Of a stretch of 64,000 bases of DNA, positions 16,450 through 24,922 are shown piece after piece. The notes below the pieces were generated by a model, which saw nothing but the letters and a program-made list of their open reading frames with translations, did no database searches and was not told the origin of the DNA. Made by a program: the position numbers and the translations under genes. The DNA is taken from positions 43,587 to 107,586 of the forward strand of contig JAXMAR010000023.1 of the NCBI GenBank assembly GCA_046350295.1, given 5' to 3'. This DNA comes from JAXMAR01 sp046350295. GTDB lineage: Bacteria > Planctomycetota > Planctomycetia > Gemmatales > Gemmataceae. Every line of letters starts with the position of its first letter. Within the stretch, counting starts at the first letter, position 1.

Positions 16450-17199
16450 CTACGAAGCGGTTTTTGCCGGCGGGCCTTCGGGCTCTTCAGTCAGCTTGAG
16501 GAAGACTTCTTCGAGGGAGCCGTCGAGGGCGGCTTTCTCGCGGAGATGCTGGAGGGAGCCGCAGCCGATGAGCTGGCCGCGGGCGATGACGCCGATGCGG
16601 TGGGCGAGTTCCTGGGCGACGTCGAGGGAGTGGGTGGAAAGGAAGACCGTCGTTCCCTTCTGCGCCTCCTGGCGCAGGACGTCCTTGAGCAGGCGGATGG
16701 AGCGGGGGTCGAGGCCGACGGTCGGCTCGTCGACGATGAGCAGCTCCGGGTCATGGAGGAGGGCGGCGGCGAAGACGGTGCGCTGGCGCATGCCGTGGGA
16801 ATAGCGTTCGGTGAGGTCGTCGACGAACTCGGTGAGGCCGAACAGGTCGATCATCTCGGCCATGCGGGTCGTGGCGCGGTCCTTGTCCATGCCGTACATG
16901 TCGGCGATGAACTGGAGGACTTCGCGGCCGGTGAGCTTCTCGTAGAGGAAAGGTTGATCGGGGACGTAGCTGATGAGGCGGCGGGCTTTCTCACCGTCGG
17001 CGGCGAGGTCGAAGCCGCCGATGCGGATCGAGCCGCGGGTGGGGAAGAGGAGGCCACACATGAGCTTGATGGTGGTTGTCTTGCCGGCGCCGTTGGGTCC
17101 GAGGAAGGCGAAGAGCTCGCCGCGCGGGACGTGGAGGTCGAGGTCGTCGAGGGCGCGTTTGGCGCCGTATTCCTTGGTGACGTGGTCGAGGTGGATCAT
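16450..17199 (-). CDS. ABC transporter ATP-binding protein
   Basis: A 249-residue ATPase subunit. Walker A is 'LGPNGAGKTTTIK', the Q-loop region is 'ISYVPDQPFLYEKLTG', the signature is 'RYSHGMRQRTVFAAALLH' (SHGMRQR, a variant of LSGGQ), Walker B is 'LLIVDEPTVGLDP', and the H-loop is 'LSTHSLD'. It matches the DRA/CcmA-like group of exporters or ABC-2 drug and polysaccharide transport. No cognate permease is adjacent: the gene upstream encodes a single-TM protein. The frame ends in 'GSLEEVFLKLTEEPEGP', the stretch that is duplicated in the next gene. Confidence 0.92.
   Translation of the reverse strand: MIHLDHVTKEYGAKRALDDLDLHVPRGELFAFLGPNGAGKTTTIKLMCGLLFPTRGSIRIGGFDLAADGEKARRLISYVPDQPFLYEKLTGREVLQFIADMYGMDKDRATTRMAEMIDLFGLTEFVDDLTERYSHGMRQRTVFAAALLHDPELLIVDEPTVGLDPRSIRLLKDVLRQEAQKGTTVFLSTHSLDVAQELAHRIGVIARGQLIGCGSLQHLREKAALDGSLEEVFLKLTEEPEGPPAKTAS
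16462..16528. repeat. Duplicated 3' end of the ABC ATPase gene, copy 2
   Basis: Partner of 15563-15628. This is the ancestral copy, as it sits in the normal position within the ABC gene. Confidence 0.75.
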
Positions 17200-17224
17200 G
17201 ACTTCTGCGAGGGCACGGTTACCC

Positions 17225-17250
17225 CGCAGGCTCGAAGACTCGCCTGCGGG
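17225..17250. repeat. Dispersed hairpin repeat, copy 2
   Basis: Same inverted repeat as 15527-15551, located in the 63-bp gap between the single-TM gene and the ABC ATPase gene. Confidence 0.85.
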
Positions 17251-17262
17251 CTTGGGGTTTCT

Positions 17263-18096
17263 TTAGAAGCGCGGCGGGTCGCGCAGCAGGGTGAGGGTGA
17301 TGCCGGCGTGTTGCGCTTCCTGCTTGAGGACGACGCCGTCGCGGCGGCGGACCCAGGTGTGGGCGCTCGGCTCGGCCTTGCCGGGTTCACGATACTCGAT
17401 CTTGAAGCAGTCGACTTCTTCTCCGTTCCAGTCGAGGTTATCGGCGACGACGAGGGCTTCCAGCTCTTCAATGACGGTGTTCTTGCCGAGCCAGGATTTG
17501 AGGTCGCCGACGGGGTCGAGCAGCGGGACGCGCCATTTCTGCCCGAGGCGCAGGCCGGGGATGCGGCGGTGGGGCATCATGGTGTTCATGACGTTGCCGC
17601 CGGAGCCGAGCTTGACGCTTTGGAGGAAGGGCAAATCGGGGATGGGCTGGCCGTCGATTTCGAAGACGGGGGTCCAGGTTCCGTTCTCGACCTTGCCCTT
17701 GACGCCGAGGTGAAGGTCGAGGCCGGAGAGGTTGACGCGGAGCGACAGGGCGGTGTCGAGGAGCCGGCCTTCGGTGTTGACCTGGTAGCGGGTTTGGATG
17801 CGGATGGTGCGCAGATCGACGTCGAGAAGGCGCATCTCGCTGGCGGCGAAATCGCCCTTCATCTCGAAGAGGTCGTCGCCGAGGCGCCGCACCTGCGTGG
17901 TGGCGCGGCCGATGCGTTTGCCGTTGACGAGGGCTTGCCAGTCGACGGCGGGAGCGCCGACCTCGTCGGTGAGGTCGATATGGAAACTCGGGTTGTCTTC
18001 GCGACCCCAGCGCGGGGCGACTTCGCGGGCGACGTACCAGCCGGCCATGGCGAGCCAGAAGAGGAGGATGGCGGCGACGATGGGGCGCGCGGGCAT
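17263..18096 (-). CDS. Membrane-anchored protein of unknown function
   Basis: A 277-residue protein with an N-terminal transmembrane anchor ('IVAAILLFWLAMAGWYVAR') and a large extracytoplasmic region. That region is beta-rich, with strands such as 'IRIQTRYQVNTEGRLLDTAL' and 'LSLRVNLSGLDLHLGVKG' and a C-terminal 'WVRRRDGVVLKQEAQHAGIT', reminiscent of outer-membrane lipoprotein-sorting (LolA-like) folds; this is an inference. It ends 63 bp before the ABC ATPase gene, so it may be part of the same export unit. Confidence 0.7.
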   Translation of the reverse strand: MPARPIVAAILLFWLAMAGWYVAREVAPRWGREDNPSFHIDLTDEVGAPAVDWQALVNGKRIGRATTQVRRLGDDLFEMKGDFAASEMRLLDVDLRTIRIQTRYQVNTEGRLLDTALSLRVNLSGLDLHLGVKGKVENGTWTPVFEIDGQPIPDLPFLQSVKLGSGGNVMNTMMPHRRIPGLRLGQKWRVPLLDPVGDLKSWLGKNTVIEELEALVVADNLDWNGEEVDCFKIEYREPGKAEPSAHTWVRRRDGVVLKQEAQHAGITLTLLRDPPRF

Positions 18097-18162
18097 GGGT
18101 TGTTCCGGCGGGTAGAGGTGGCGCTTTCATGATAGGGGGCGGGAGGGAAGGGAGAAGGCAAG

Positions 18163-18204
18163 ATGGAGAATGCAGAATGGAGAATGCAGAATGGAGAATG
18201 CAGA
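18163..18204. repeat. Three perfect copies of a 14-bp tandem repeat
   Basis: ATGGAGAATGCAGA is repeated exactly three times (18163-18176, 18177-18190, 18191-18204) in the intergenic region between the membrane protein and endonuclease IV. It is a simple VNTR, probably variable between strains. Confidence 0.95.
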
Positions 18205-18222
18205 AGTGAGAGCAATATGGCG

Positions 18223-19104
18223 TCAAGCGCTTGCCGTCTTTCTCTTGGGTGAGCCCACGAGGTTTTGCAAGGTGCGGAGATTGATCGGGTCCATGTCTTC
18301 GTCGTTTGGCCCTTCTTTCGGGGTTTCGAGGATCATGGGATGGTTGCGAAAACGGCGGTCGTTCACAAGGAGGCGGAAGGGCTCGAGGCCTAGCTCCCCC
18401 GCGCCGATGTGCGCGTGTCGGTCGACGCGGCTGCCCAGAGGCTTCTTGCTGTCGTTGACGTGGAACGCTTTGAGCAGATCGAGGCCGACCGTGCGGTCGA
18501 AGTCGCGGAAAGTGCGGCGGTAGGCCTGGAGCGGCGCCAGCGGGTAGCCGGCGGCGAAGATGTGGCAGGTGTCGACGCAGACGCCGAGCCGTTCGGGGCG
18601 GCGGACGCGCTCGAGGATGGAGGCGAGGTGCTCGAAGCGATGGCCAAGGCTGCAGCCCTGGCCAGCCGTGGTTTCGAGGAGGACCTGGACGCGCGCTTTG
18701 GGGGCCCGGGCGAGAACGTCGTCGAGCGCCCGGACGATGCGGTCGAGACCTCGCTCCTCATCGCCGTCGGTGGGACAGCCTGGGTGGGTGACGAGGTAGT
18801 CGAGGCCGAGCAATTCGGCGCGCTCGATTTCGTCGGCGAAGGCGTCGATGGAGCGGCGATAGAGCGTCTTGTCGGGAGACGCGAGGTTGATGAGGTAGGA
18901 ATCGTGCGCCAGGGCGCAATGGAGGCCGGAGGCCGCGAACGCCTGACGAAAGCGGGTCGCCTCTTCGGCGCTGATCGGCTTGCCGCGCCATTGCGAGTTA
19001 TTCTTGGTGAAGAGCTGCACCGAGGCGCAGGCGTCTCTTGTCGCGGCATCGATCGCGTTGTGATAGCCGCCCGCGATTGATTTGTGAGCGCCGAAGGAAG
19101 GCAT
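18223..19104 (-). CDS. nfo: Endonuclease IV (AP endonuclease)
   Basis: A 293-residue protein from ATG 19104 ('MPSFGAHKSIAGGYHNAIDA'). Endonuclease IV cuts DNA 5' to abasic sites in base-excision repair, using three zinc ions in a TIM barrel. Diagnostic segments are present: 'GAHKSIAGGYHNAI', 'YLVTHPGCPTDGDEERGL' (zinc-ligand histidine), 'VLLETTAGQGCSLGHRFEHL', 'GVCVDTCHIFAAGY', 'AFHVNDSKKPLGSRVDRHAH' and 'ILETPKEG'. An in-frame upstream extension to 19173 contains a low-complexity region and is unlikely to be translated. Confidence 0.94.
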   Translation of the reverse strand: MPSFGAHKSIAGGYHNAIDAATRDACASVQLFTKNNSQWRGKPISAEEATRFRQAFAASGLHCALAHDSYLINLASPDKTLYRRSIDAFADEIERAELLGLDYLVTHPGCPTDGDEERGLDRIVRALDDVLARAPKARVQVLLETTAGQGCSLGHRFEHLASILERVRRPERLGVCVDTCHIFAAGYPLAPLQAYRRTFRDFDRTVGLDLLKAFHVNDSKKPLGSRVDRHAHIGAGELGLEPFRLLVNDRRFRNHPMILETPKEGPNDEDMDPINLRTLQNLVGSPKRKTASA

Positions 19105-19242
19105 GTCGTGGTCGGAGATCGGGGAGTCGGAGGTCGGAGTCCGTGTCACTGAGCGTGGGTCGGTCTTCTCCATCGTTTCACGTTATCTTACAATAGGCGC
19201 GGTCGTCTCCCGGAGTTCGCTGACCCAACGCCTGACATTGAT

Positions 19243-19722
19243 ATGAACGGAATCCTCAACACCCTGCACAGTTTGATCGTCGACCTGGGGACGCTCGTCG
19301 GGCAGCTTTTCTCGCTCGCCCTGGCGTGGTCGCTGCTGCTGATCTGGACGGCCTGGTGGCTCTGGGGAGTGAACTGGTCGAAGATGGGGGACGCGCTACG
19401 CCATGGGGCGTGGGCCCCGGTCGCGCTCCTGCTCCTGGTCGCGGCGCTGGTGTGGTCCCGACTGGCGCCGGAGCCGTGCCGCTGCCTGGGCATCGGCAAC
19501 TTCTGGTGGCAGCTCGGCGCGGTGGGATTGCTGGCCGGCTACACGCTCTTCCTCGGGTGGCTGCAAGGGGTGTTCGGCTGGGCTCCGACGCCAATCAACC
19601 TCGACCCGCCGCCGATCGGGACCGACATCCAGCATCCGGGACATGGGCATCATGAAGCGGAGCCACACCCGGCGCAGGAGCATCATGCCGCGGCCCATGG
19701 CTCGGCCTCCGGGCATCATTGA
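19243..19722 (+). CDS. Membrane protein with a histidine-rich tail
   Basis: A 159-residue protein with three hydrophobic helices (about 14-45, 58-78 and 84-105). The C-terminal about 35 residues are very rich in histidine ('HPGHGHHEAEPHPAQEHHAA' and a terminal SGHH) and likely lie outside the membrane. Such tails often bind zinc, nickel or copper. I do not recognise a family. It is divergently oriented from nfo. The start at ATG 19243 is the first after the promoter region. Confidence 0.75.
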   Translation: MNGILNTLHSLIVDLGTLVGQLFSLALAWSLLLIWTAWWLWGVNWSKMGDALRHGAWAPVALLLLVAALVWSRLAPEPCRCLGIGNFWWQLGAVGLLAGYTLFLGWLQGVFGWAPTPINLDPPPIGTDIQHPGHGHHEAEPHPAQEHHAAAHGSASGHH

Positions 19723-19805
19723 GTTTGCGTAGGCCTTGTCGCCGCGAGGAGTCGGACCGAGGACGCTAGGTCCGGCTCGGCTCGCCGGACCTACTGACCC
19801 CATGG

Positions 19806-20717
19806 TCAGCGAAGATGTGTGACGGCGGCTAGGTCGGCGTTGGTCACGCGTGTCGCGTTTTCAATCGCTTTTTCCCAGTTCGGGTCGTCAGGTTTGAAGC
19901 AGGCGGTGATGCCGCGCGAGCTGTTGACGACGGCGCCGAGGCCGTCGTCGCGAAAAGCGGCAGCGCAGTCGGCGGCGCTCCCCCCTTGCGCGCCGTAGCC
20001 GGGCACGAGGAAGATGGTCTCGGGCATGACGGCGCGGAGTCGGGCCAACTCGCGCGGATGGGTCGCGCCGACGACGGCGCCGACGTCGCCGAAGCCGCAG
20101 GCGCCGCGATGTTCACGGCTCCAAGCTGACACGGCCGCGCCGACGTGCTCATAGACGGGCTTGCCTTCGCACATCAAATCCTGGAATAGCCCCGCCCCCT
20201 TGTTGCTGGTGCGGACAAGGACGAAGACGCCTGCCCCGGCGGCGCGAGCGCTGACGAGAAACGGCTCCACGGCGTCGCGGCCGAGATAGGGGTTGATGGT
20301 CAGCGCGTCGGCCTGCCAGACGGGGCGCCGGCCACCGTCGACGACCGTCCCCGCGAAGGCGGCGTCGGCGTAGGCCTGCGCGGTGGAGGCGATGTCGTTG
20401 CGCTTGGCGTCCAGAATGGTGACGAGGCCAAGTTCTCTGGCGCGGCGCTGGAGGGAGGCGAGGGCGAGGAAGCCCGCGGGGCCGCACGCCTCGAAGAAGG
20501 CCGCCTGCGGTTTGACGACGCCGACCAGGGGCGCGACGATATCGAGAACGCGGTGACAAAACGCCTCATAGGCGGCAGCGACGCCCTCCAGCGTGCTGCC
20601 GTCGTGGCGCTGACGCAGCACGAGAGGCAGTTGCTCCCAGCGCGGATCGAGCCCGACGCAGAGGGGCGTTTTCTTGGAGCGGACAGCGGCGGCGAGGCGG
20701 TCGGCAAAGTGTTCCAT
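19806..20717 (-). CDS. pyrF: Orotidine 5'-phosphate decarboxylase (class 2)
   Basis: A 303-residue enzyme, final step of UMP synthesis: OMP to UMP plus CO2. The start at ATG 20717 ('MEHFADRLAAAVRSKKTPLC') gives the usual N-terminus with 'CVGLDPRWEQLPL'. The class-2 catalytic segment 'ILDAKRNDIASTAQAYADAA' has the Asp-Lys-Asp catalytic array (DxKxxD), and 'FLVPGYGAQGGS' and 'VNSSRGIT' are the phosphate-binding loops. It follows the phosphoesterase gene by 16 bp in the same direction. Confidence 0.94.
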   Translation of the reverse strand: MEHFADRLAAAVRSKKTPLCVGLDPRWEQLPLVLRQRHDGSTLEGVAAAYEAFCHRVLDIVAPLVGVVKPQAAFFEACGPAGFLALASLQRRARELGLVTILDAKRNDIASTAQAYADAAFAGTVVDGGRRPVWQADALTINPYLGRDAVEPFLVSARAAGAGVFVLVRTSNKGAGLFQDLMCEGKPVYEHVGAAVSAWSREHRGACGFGDVGAVVGATHPRELARLRAVMPETIFLVPGYGAQGGSAADCAAAFRDDGLGAVVNSSRGITACFKPDDPNWEKAIENATRVTNADLAAVTHLR

Positions 20718-20733
20718 GCGCGTAGTGTAGGCG

Positions 20734-21216
20734 TCATTCAACTTCGATCCACTCAATCCGGCGCGTCGCGGTGTCGAGCAGGGCGAAGGTCTTCACGCGA
20801 GCCCGGTGCAGCGCTCCCGGGTTGATGACGCGCGTGGCCTTCACCATTTCATCGCGGATCACGTGGGTGTGCCCGTGGAAGACGAAATCGAACGCCTCGC
20901 TGTGGATCAGGTCGCGCAGCAACGTCGTGTCGTCGCCGTGCGTGAAGCCGAGGTTCAGGCCGTCTTGTTCGACGTGCCCGAAGTTCTCGTGCAGGATCGA
21001 ACCGCCGCGGGTTATGGCGCGGGCGATGCCGGCGCGGTCGCTGTCGCAATTGCCGTAAACGAAGTGCATTTTGGCGGGGAAGAGGGGGATGACCTCCGCG
21101 TCCTCGATGTCGCCGCAGTGGAGGATCAGCCCGGCGCCGCGCTGTGCCACCAGGTCGAGGGCCTTGCGGATGGTCGCTTCGCGGCTGTGGGTGTCGCTGA
21201 GGATGGCAATGAGCAT
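20734..21216 (-). CDS. YfcE/MJ0936-type metallophosphoesterase
   Basis: A 160-residue calcineurin-like phosphodiesterase. The start at ATG 21216 gives 'MLIAILSDTHS', with the first metal motif D-x-H; the others are 'LILHCGDIEDAE' (GD), 'VYGNCDS' (GNCD), 'GFTHGDD' and 'VFHGHTHV' (GHTH). Family members hydrolyse small phosphodiesters and are cytoplasmic. Physiological substrate unknown. It lies between hemE (52 bp upstream) and pyrF. Confidence 0.9.
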   Translation of the reverse strand: MLIAILSDTHSREATIRKALDLVAQRGAGLILHCGDIEDAEVIPLFPAKMHFVYGNCDSDRAGIARAITRGGSILHENFGHVEQDGLNLGFTHGDDTTLLRDLIHSEAFDFVFHGHTHVIRDEMVKATRVINPGALHRARVKTFALLDTATRRIEWIEVE

Positions 21217-21268
21217 GGTGAGGGGTTTGGCGACGACCGGCGACAATCCTGCCTCCGCAGGCATTCGG

Positions 21269-22324
21269 TCAACTCATGGATCGTGCGGTCTGCACGAACG
21301 CCTCGAAGTTGGCGACCGGAGTCGCACGGTCGACGCCGTGGTTGAGGTTTAGAATATGCCGCCTGCCGCCGCCGGCGGCGAGGCAGCGGCGCGTCGCTTC
21401 TTCCACCTCCGCCGGCGTGCCGGCGCGGAGGATGTCTTCATCGACGTTCCCCTGAAAGACAAGGCTCGGATAGTCGCGCCGCGCCGCCGCCAGATCGTGG
21501 CGCTTGCCGAGGCTGATGACATCGGCGCCGCTCTGCGTCATGGCTTCCAGGTAGGGGCATTCCTTCACGAACAGGATGCGCGGGATGGAGCGGGCCGCGG
21601 TCAGAATCACCTGGTGTTGCGTTCGGGCCCAGCGGTCATATTCCGCGGGGGTCAGCATGCCGGCCCAGGAATCGAAGAGCTGGTAGGCGTCGGCGCCGCG
21701 GCGGGACAGCTCATTGATGAACGAGACGGTCGCCGCGCCGAGCTTTTCCAGCAGCGCATCCCAAACCTTCGGTTTTTCGGCGGCGAAGCGGCGCGTCGCC
21801 TCCATGTCCTTGCCCGTGCCGATGCAGTAGGTGGCGACCGTGAACGGCGCCCCGGCGAAGACGAGTACCGGCAACTCGCCGCGCAGCTCCTCCTTCACGC
21901 GTTTGAGGAGCTGCAGGATATGATCGTAACTTGTGGGGTCCGGCTGCCCCTCGAGCCTCTTCACGTCGTCCAGCGTCCGCACGGGCCGATCGGGGACCGG
22001 CCCCTGCTGCGGCAACAGCTCGAAGGGCAGACCCATGGCGAAGGGCAGGGTGGTGATGTCGTAGAAAAGGATGATGGCGTCGACGCCGAAGCGGCGCGGC
22101 GCCAGGGAGCACTGCGCCGCCCGCTCGACGTCCGCGGAGAACTCGTAGAAGGAGCGGCCGGCGCGGATGCGGTTGTACTCGGGGTCCCAGCGGCCCGCCT
22201 GCCGCATGGCCCAGACCGGCGTGCGCTCCACCGCCTCGCCGCGCGCGGCGCGGATCAACAGATGATCCACTTCTTGTCCTCGTTTGGCGCCTCGCAGCGG
22301 CGTCCACTTTGCCAGGGCCGACAC
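21269..22324 (-). CDS. hemE: Uroporphyrinogen decarboxylase
   Basis: A 351-residue enzyme that decarboxylates uroporphyrinogen III to coproporphyrinogen III in heme synthesis. Signatures: 'TPVWAMRQAGRWDPEYNRIR' (substrate-binding MRQAGR), 'DAIILFYDITTLPFAMGLPF' (DAIILFSDI variant with the catalytic Asp), 'FAGAPFTVATYCIG' and 'LNLNHGV'. All key residues are conserved and length is normal. It follows menG/ubiE by 45 bp in the same direction. Confidence 0.95.
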   Translation of the reverse strand: MSALAKWTPLRGAKRGQEVDHLLIRAARGEAVERTPVWAMRQAGRWDPEYNRIRAGRSFYEFSADVERAAQCSLAPRRFGVDAIILFYDITTLPFAMGLPFELLPQQGPVPDRPVRTLDDVKRLEGQPDPTSYDHILQLLKRVKEELRGELPVLVFAGAPFTVATYCIGTGKDMEATRRFAAEKPKVWDALLEKLGAATVSFINELSRRGADAYQLFDSWAGMLTPAEYDRWARTQHQVILTAARSIPRILFVKECPYLEAMTQSGADVISLGKRHDLAAARRDYPSLVFQGNVDEDILRAGTPAEVEEATRRCLAAGGGRRHILNLNHGVDRATPVANFEAFVQTARSMS

Positions 22325-22369
22325 CCTCGGCTCTGCGCCCGTGCGCCGGCCGGCCCGGCCGGGGCGCCG

Positions 22370-23089
22370 TCATTTCTCGCCGATATACAGCGTCGCCACC
22401 CCGAAGGTGAGGGGGTGAAAACGCACGTTGCGCAGGCCCTGCCGCCGCATGCGTTCCGCCAGGGCCTCGCCGTCCGGAAACTCCATCACGCTCTCCGGAA
22501 GATAGCGATAGGCGTTGTCCTTGCTGCGCGAGATCGCCTGACCCACGAGCGGCAGGACACGGCGGAAATAGAAGTTGTAGAGCGCGCCGAGGATTTTGCC
22601 GCGCGGCCGGGAGAACTCGAGCACGGCGACCTTGCCGCCGGGCTGGGCGACGCGCGCCATCTCGGCGAGGCCGCGATCGGTGTCGGTGACGTTGCGCAGG
22701 CCGAAGGCGACGGTGACGATCTGAAACATGCCGTCCGGAAACGGCAGCTTCTGCGCGTCCGCCTCGAGAAAGCGGATGCGGCTCGACGCCCGCGCTTGCT
22801 TCGCCTTGACGGTGGCGCGCTCGAGCATGCCATGGCAAAAGTCGGCGCCCACGATCGGTGTGCGTCCTGCCGCAGCGCGGTCGTAAGCAAGGGCCAGATC
22901 GCCTGTGCCGGTGCAGAGATCGAGGATGGGAGCCGCGCCCATGGGCGGGACGAGCCGCGTCGTCCGCCAGCGCCAATAGTGATCGATGTTGCAGCTCAGG
23001 AGATGGTTGAGGAGATCGTAGCTGGGAGCGATGTTCTCGAACATGCTCCGGATGCGCGTCTCGCGTTTGTCGACCAGGTGTTCCGGCAT
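22370..23089 (-). CDS. menG: Demethylmenaquinone/ubiquinone methyltransferase
   Basis: A 239-residue C-methyltransferase from ATG 23089 ('MPEHLVDKRETRIRSMFENI'), the last or penultimate step of menaquinone synthesis. Motifs: 'RSMFENIAPSYDLLNHLLS' (family signature), SAM loop 'ILDLCTGTGDLA', 'ADAQKLPFPDG', 'VTVAFGLRNVTD' and 'VAVLEFSRPRG'. Planctomycetes use menaquinone, so I prefer menG over ubiE as symbol. It heads a co-directional run with hemE, the phosphoesterase and pyrF. The in-frame extension to 23185 is not needed. Confidence 0.93.
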   Translation of the reverse strand: MPEHLVDKRETRIRSMFENIAPSYDLLNHLLSCNIDHYWRWRTTRLVPPMGAAPILDLCTGTGDLALAYDRAAAGRTPIVGADFCHGMLERATVKAKQARASSRIRFLEADAQKLPFPDGMFQIVTVAFGLRNVTDTDRGLAEMARVAQPGGKVAVLEFSRPRGKILGALYNFYFRRVLPLVGQAISRSKDNAYRYLPESVMEFPDGEALAERMRRQGLRNVRFHPLTFGVATLYIGEK

Positions 23090-23195
23090 GATGTCCTCGG
23101 CGCGGCAGAATCTCATCCTAGCCAAAGAAACCGCAAGTGATGAGGGCCGACAACCGCGGCTCCGCCGGAAATCCATATGGCCCAAGCACGGGCCA

Positions 23196-23462
23196 TCAAG
23201 CGCACGCTTTACCCATTGGCATATCGCCGTTCAGTTTGAGACGCCGCAATCCCATGCAGGATGTCAGGATTCTCCAGCTGGCCGGCACGGTGAGGAAAAG
23301 CACGCCCGCTTGGCCGTGCCAGGCGAGCAGCCCATGGAGCGCGACAAAGACGCAGCCGTGCAGGATCCCCAGGCGATAAACCGTCCTGAGCCGTCCCTGG
23401 GAGACGAGCCAGCTGAGAACCATGCTCAGGCTGCAGCCGATGATGGAAAGGAGCGTGATCAT
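23196..23462 (-). CDS. Small membrane protein of unknown function
   Basis: An 88-residue protein with ATG 23462. It has two to three hydrophobic segments: 'MITLLSIIGCSLSMVLSWLV', 'LGILHGCVFVALHGLLAWHG' and 'AGVLFLTVPASWRILTSC', consistent with a small inner-membrane protein. No known motif. It lies upstream of menG in the same direction. The longer form from 23516 is not supported by a better ribosome binding site. Confidence 0.55.
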   Translation of the reverse strand: MITLLSIIGCSLSMVLSWLVSQGRLRTVYRLGILHGCVFVALHGLLAWHGQAGVLFLTVPASWRILTSCMGLRRLKLNGDMPMGKACA

Positions 23463-23821
23463 TGCCAAGGTTTCCCCGTTCGAGGCCGGCGCGATGACGC
23501 CTCTAATCGCTCGCAAGCTGGATGTGTTTTCCCGCTTAGAACGTCATTCCTCCTTGAGGGCGCGGCTCGGATTGTGACAGAACGCCCCGGGCGGAGCACG
23601 ACCTTCCGGTTTGACGGGCAGCGGGCCCCTGGATGGGCCGGCCCCGGAGGAGGTTGCGAAAATCGCGCGCTCCTTCCTGCCGCCAAGGCAGAGTAGGAGC
23701 GGAACGAAGTTCGCCCGGGGGACCAGACGCGTTTACAATAACCGGGCGATGTCTGTTGTCTTTGGGATGAGGTTTCCCGGGGCGACATTCGGGTTCGCTT
23801 CCTGTCCGAAACTGGTGCGCC

Positions 23822-24916
23822 ATGCTTACCGCCGAAGGCTGCCGTCAGCGCCGCTTGCGTCTCTGGGAGCGTCTCGATCCGCCACCCGAGGCTGATTACC
23901 TGTTGCTGAGCGATCCAGTCCACCTCGTCTATCTCGCCAACTTCTGGGTGGATCCGATCAGTCTGGGCGCCGGCTTCCCCGCCTTTCTTCTGGTGCGGCG
24001 CGACGGTTTCGCCAAGGTGCTCCAGGAAAACCGGGCGCCGCGCTCCGTGCAGGAGGCGCACGTCGATGAGCGTCGCGTCATTCCCTGGTACGACGGCCAG
24101 TCCCCCGGCAAGGGACCGCGACAGCTCGCCTGCCTGGAGAGCGTCAACCCGACGCGGGCGGGGCTGCGCATTCACGACCGCCCCGGCGATCCTTACGCCG
24201 CGACCGTCATCCACGCCATTGCCGACATGCGCCGGCAAAAGGACCCCGACGAGATCGAGCTGCTGCGCCGCTGCATGCGCGTCACGGAGGCCGGGCACGC
24301 CTGGGCCCGCGCCAACGTGCGGGCCGGCATGACCGAACTGGACGTGTATTCGGCGATCTGCGCCGCCTGCGTCCGCGCCGCCGGCATGCCGGTCATCGTC
24401 TATGGCGACTTCGCCGTCAGCCCCGGGCCTGAGCGCCGCGGCGGCCCGCCCACGGACCGTGTCCTTAACGAGGGCGACATGGTCATCCTCGATTATTCCG
24501 TCGTCATCGGCGGCTACCGCAGCGACTTCACCAACACCCTCGTCGTCGGCGGCAAGGCGAACGCCGCGCAGCAGCGACTCTACGACCTGTGCATGGCGGC
24601 GCTGGCGGCGGGGGAAAAGGAGCTGCGCGCCGGCGCCTCCTGCCTGAGGGTCTACGAGGCCGTGCGCGGCGCCTTTGCACAGGGAGGCATGGCGGATCAT
24701 TTCCCGCATCACGCCGGGCACGGCCTGGGCCTGACGCATCCGGAGGCGCCGTTCATCGTCCGCCAGGCCACGGAGACGCTCGTGGAGAACGACGTGGTGA
24801 CCCTCGAACCGGGCCTCTACGTCGAGGGGGTCGGCGGCATCCGCATCGAGCACAACTATCGCGTGACCGCGAGCGGCTACGAGCGGCTGAGCAACCACAC
24901 CATCGCGCTCGCCTGA
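23822..24916 (+). CDS. Xaa-Pro aminopeptidase-like M24 peptidase
   Basis: A 364-residue metallopeptidase of the creatinase/prolidase superfamily, releasing N-terminal residues next to proline. The N-terminal domain (1-125) is of the creatinase N type. In the catalytic pita-bread domain, the five metal ligands are visible: Asp in 'VILDYSVVIGGY', Asp in 'RSDFTNTL', His in 'HHAGHGLGL', Glu in 'TLEPGLYVEG' and Glu in 'IRIEHNYRV'. Cytoplasmic. It has no obvious partner. Confidence 0.9.
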   Translation: MLTAEGCRQRRLRLWERLDPPPEADYLLLSDPVHLVYLANFWVDPISLGAGFPAFLLVRRDGFAKVLQENRAPRSVQEAHVDERRVIPWYDGQSPGKGPRQLACLESVNPTRAGLRIHDRPGDPYAATVIHAIADMRRQKDPDEIELLRRCMRVTEAGHAWARANVRAGMTELDVYSAICAACVRAAGMPVIVYGDFAVSPGPERRGGPPTDRVLNEGDMVILDYSVVIGGYRSDFTNTLVVGGKANAAQQRLYDLCMAALAAGEKELRAGASCLRVYEAVRGAFAQGGMADHFPHHAGHGLGLTHPEAPFIVRQATETLVENDVVTLEPGLYVEGVGGIRIEHNYRVTASGYERLSNHTIALA

Positions 24917-24922
24917 CCGGCC

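Noticed and set aside
21356..23140. 594-codon plus-strand open frame opposite hemE and menG
   Set aside because: Overlaps two conserved genes and has no recognisable domain.
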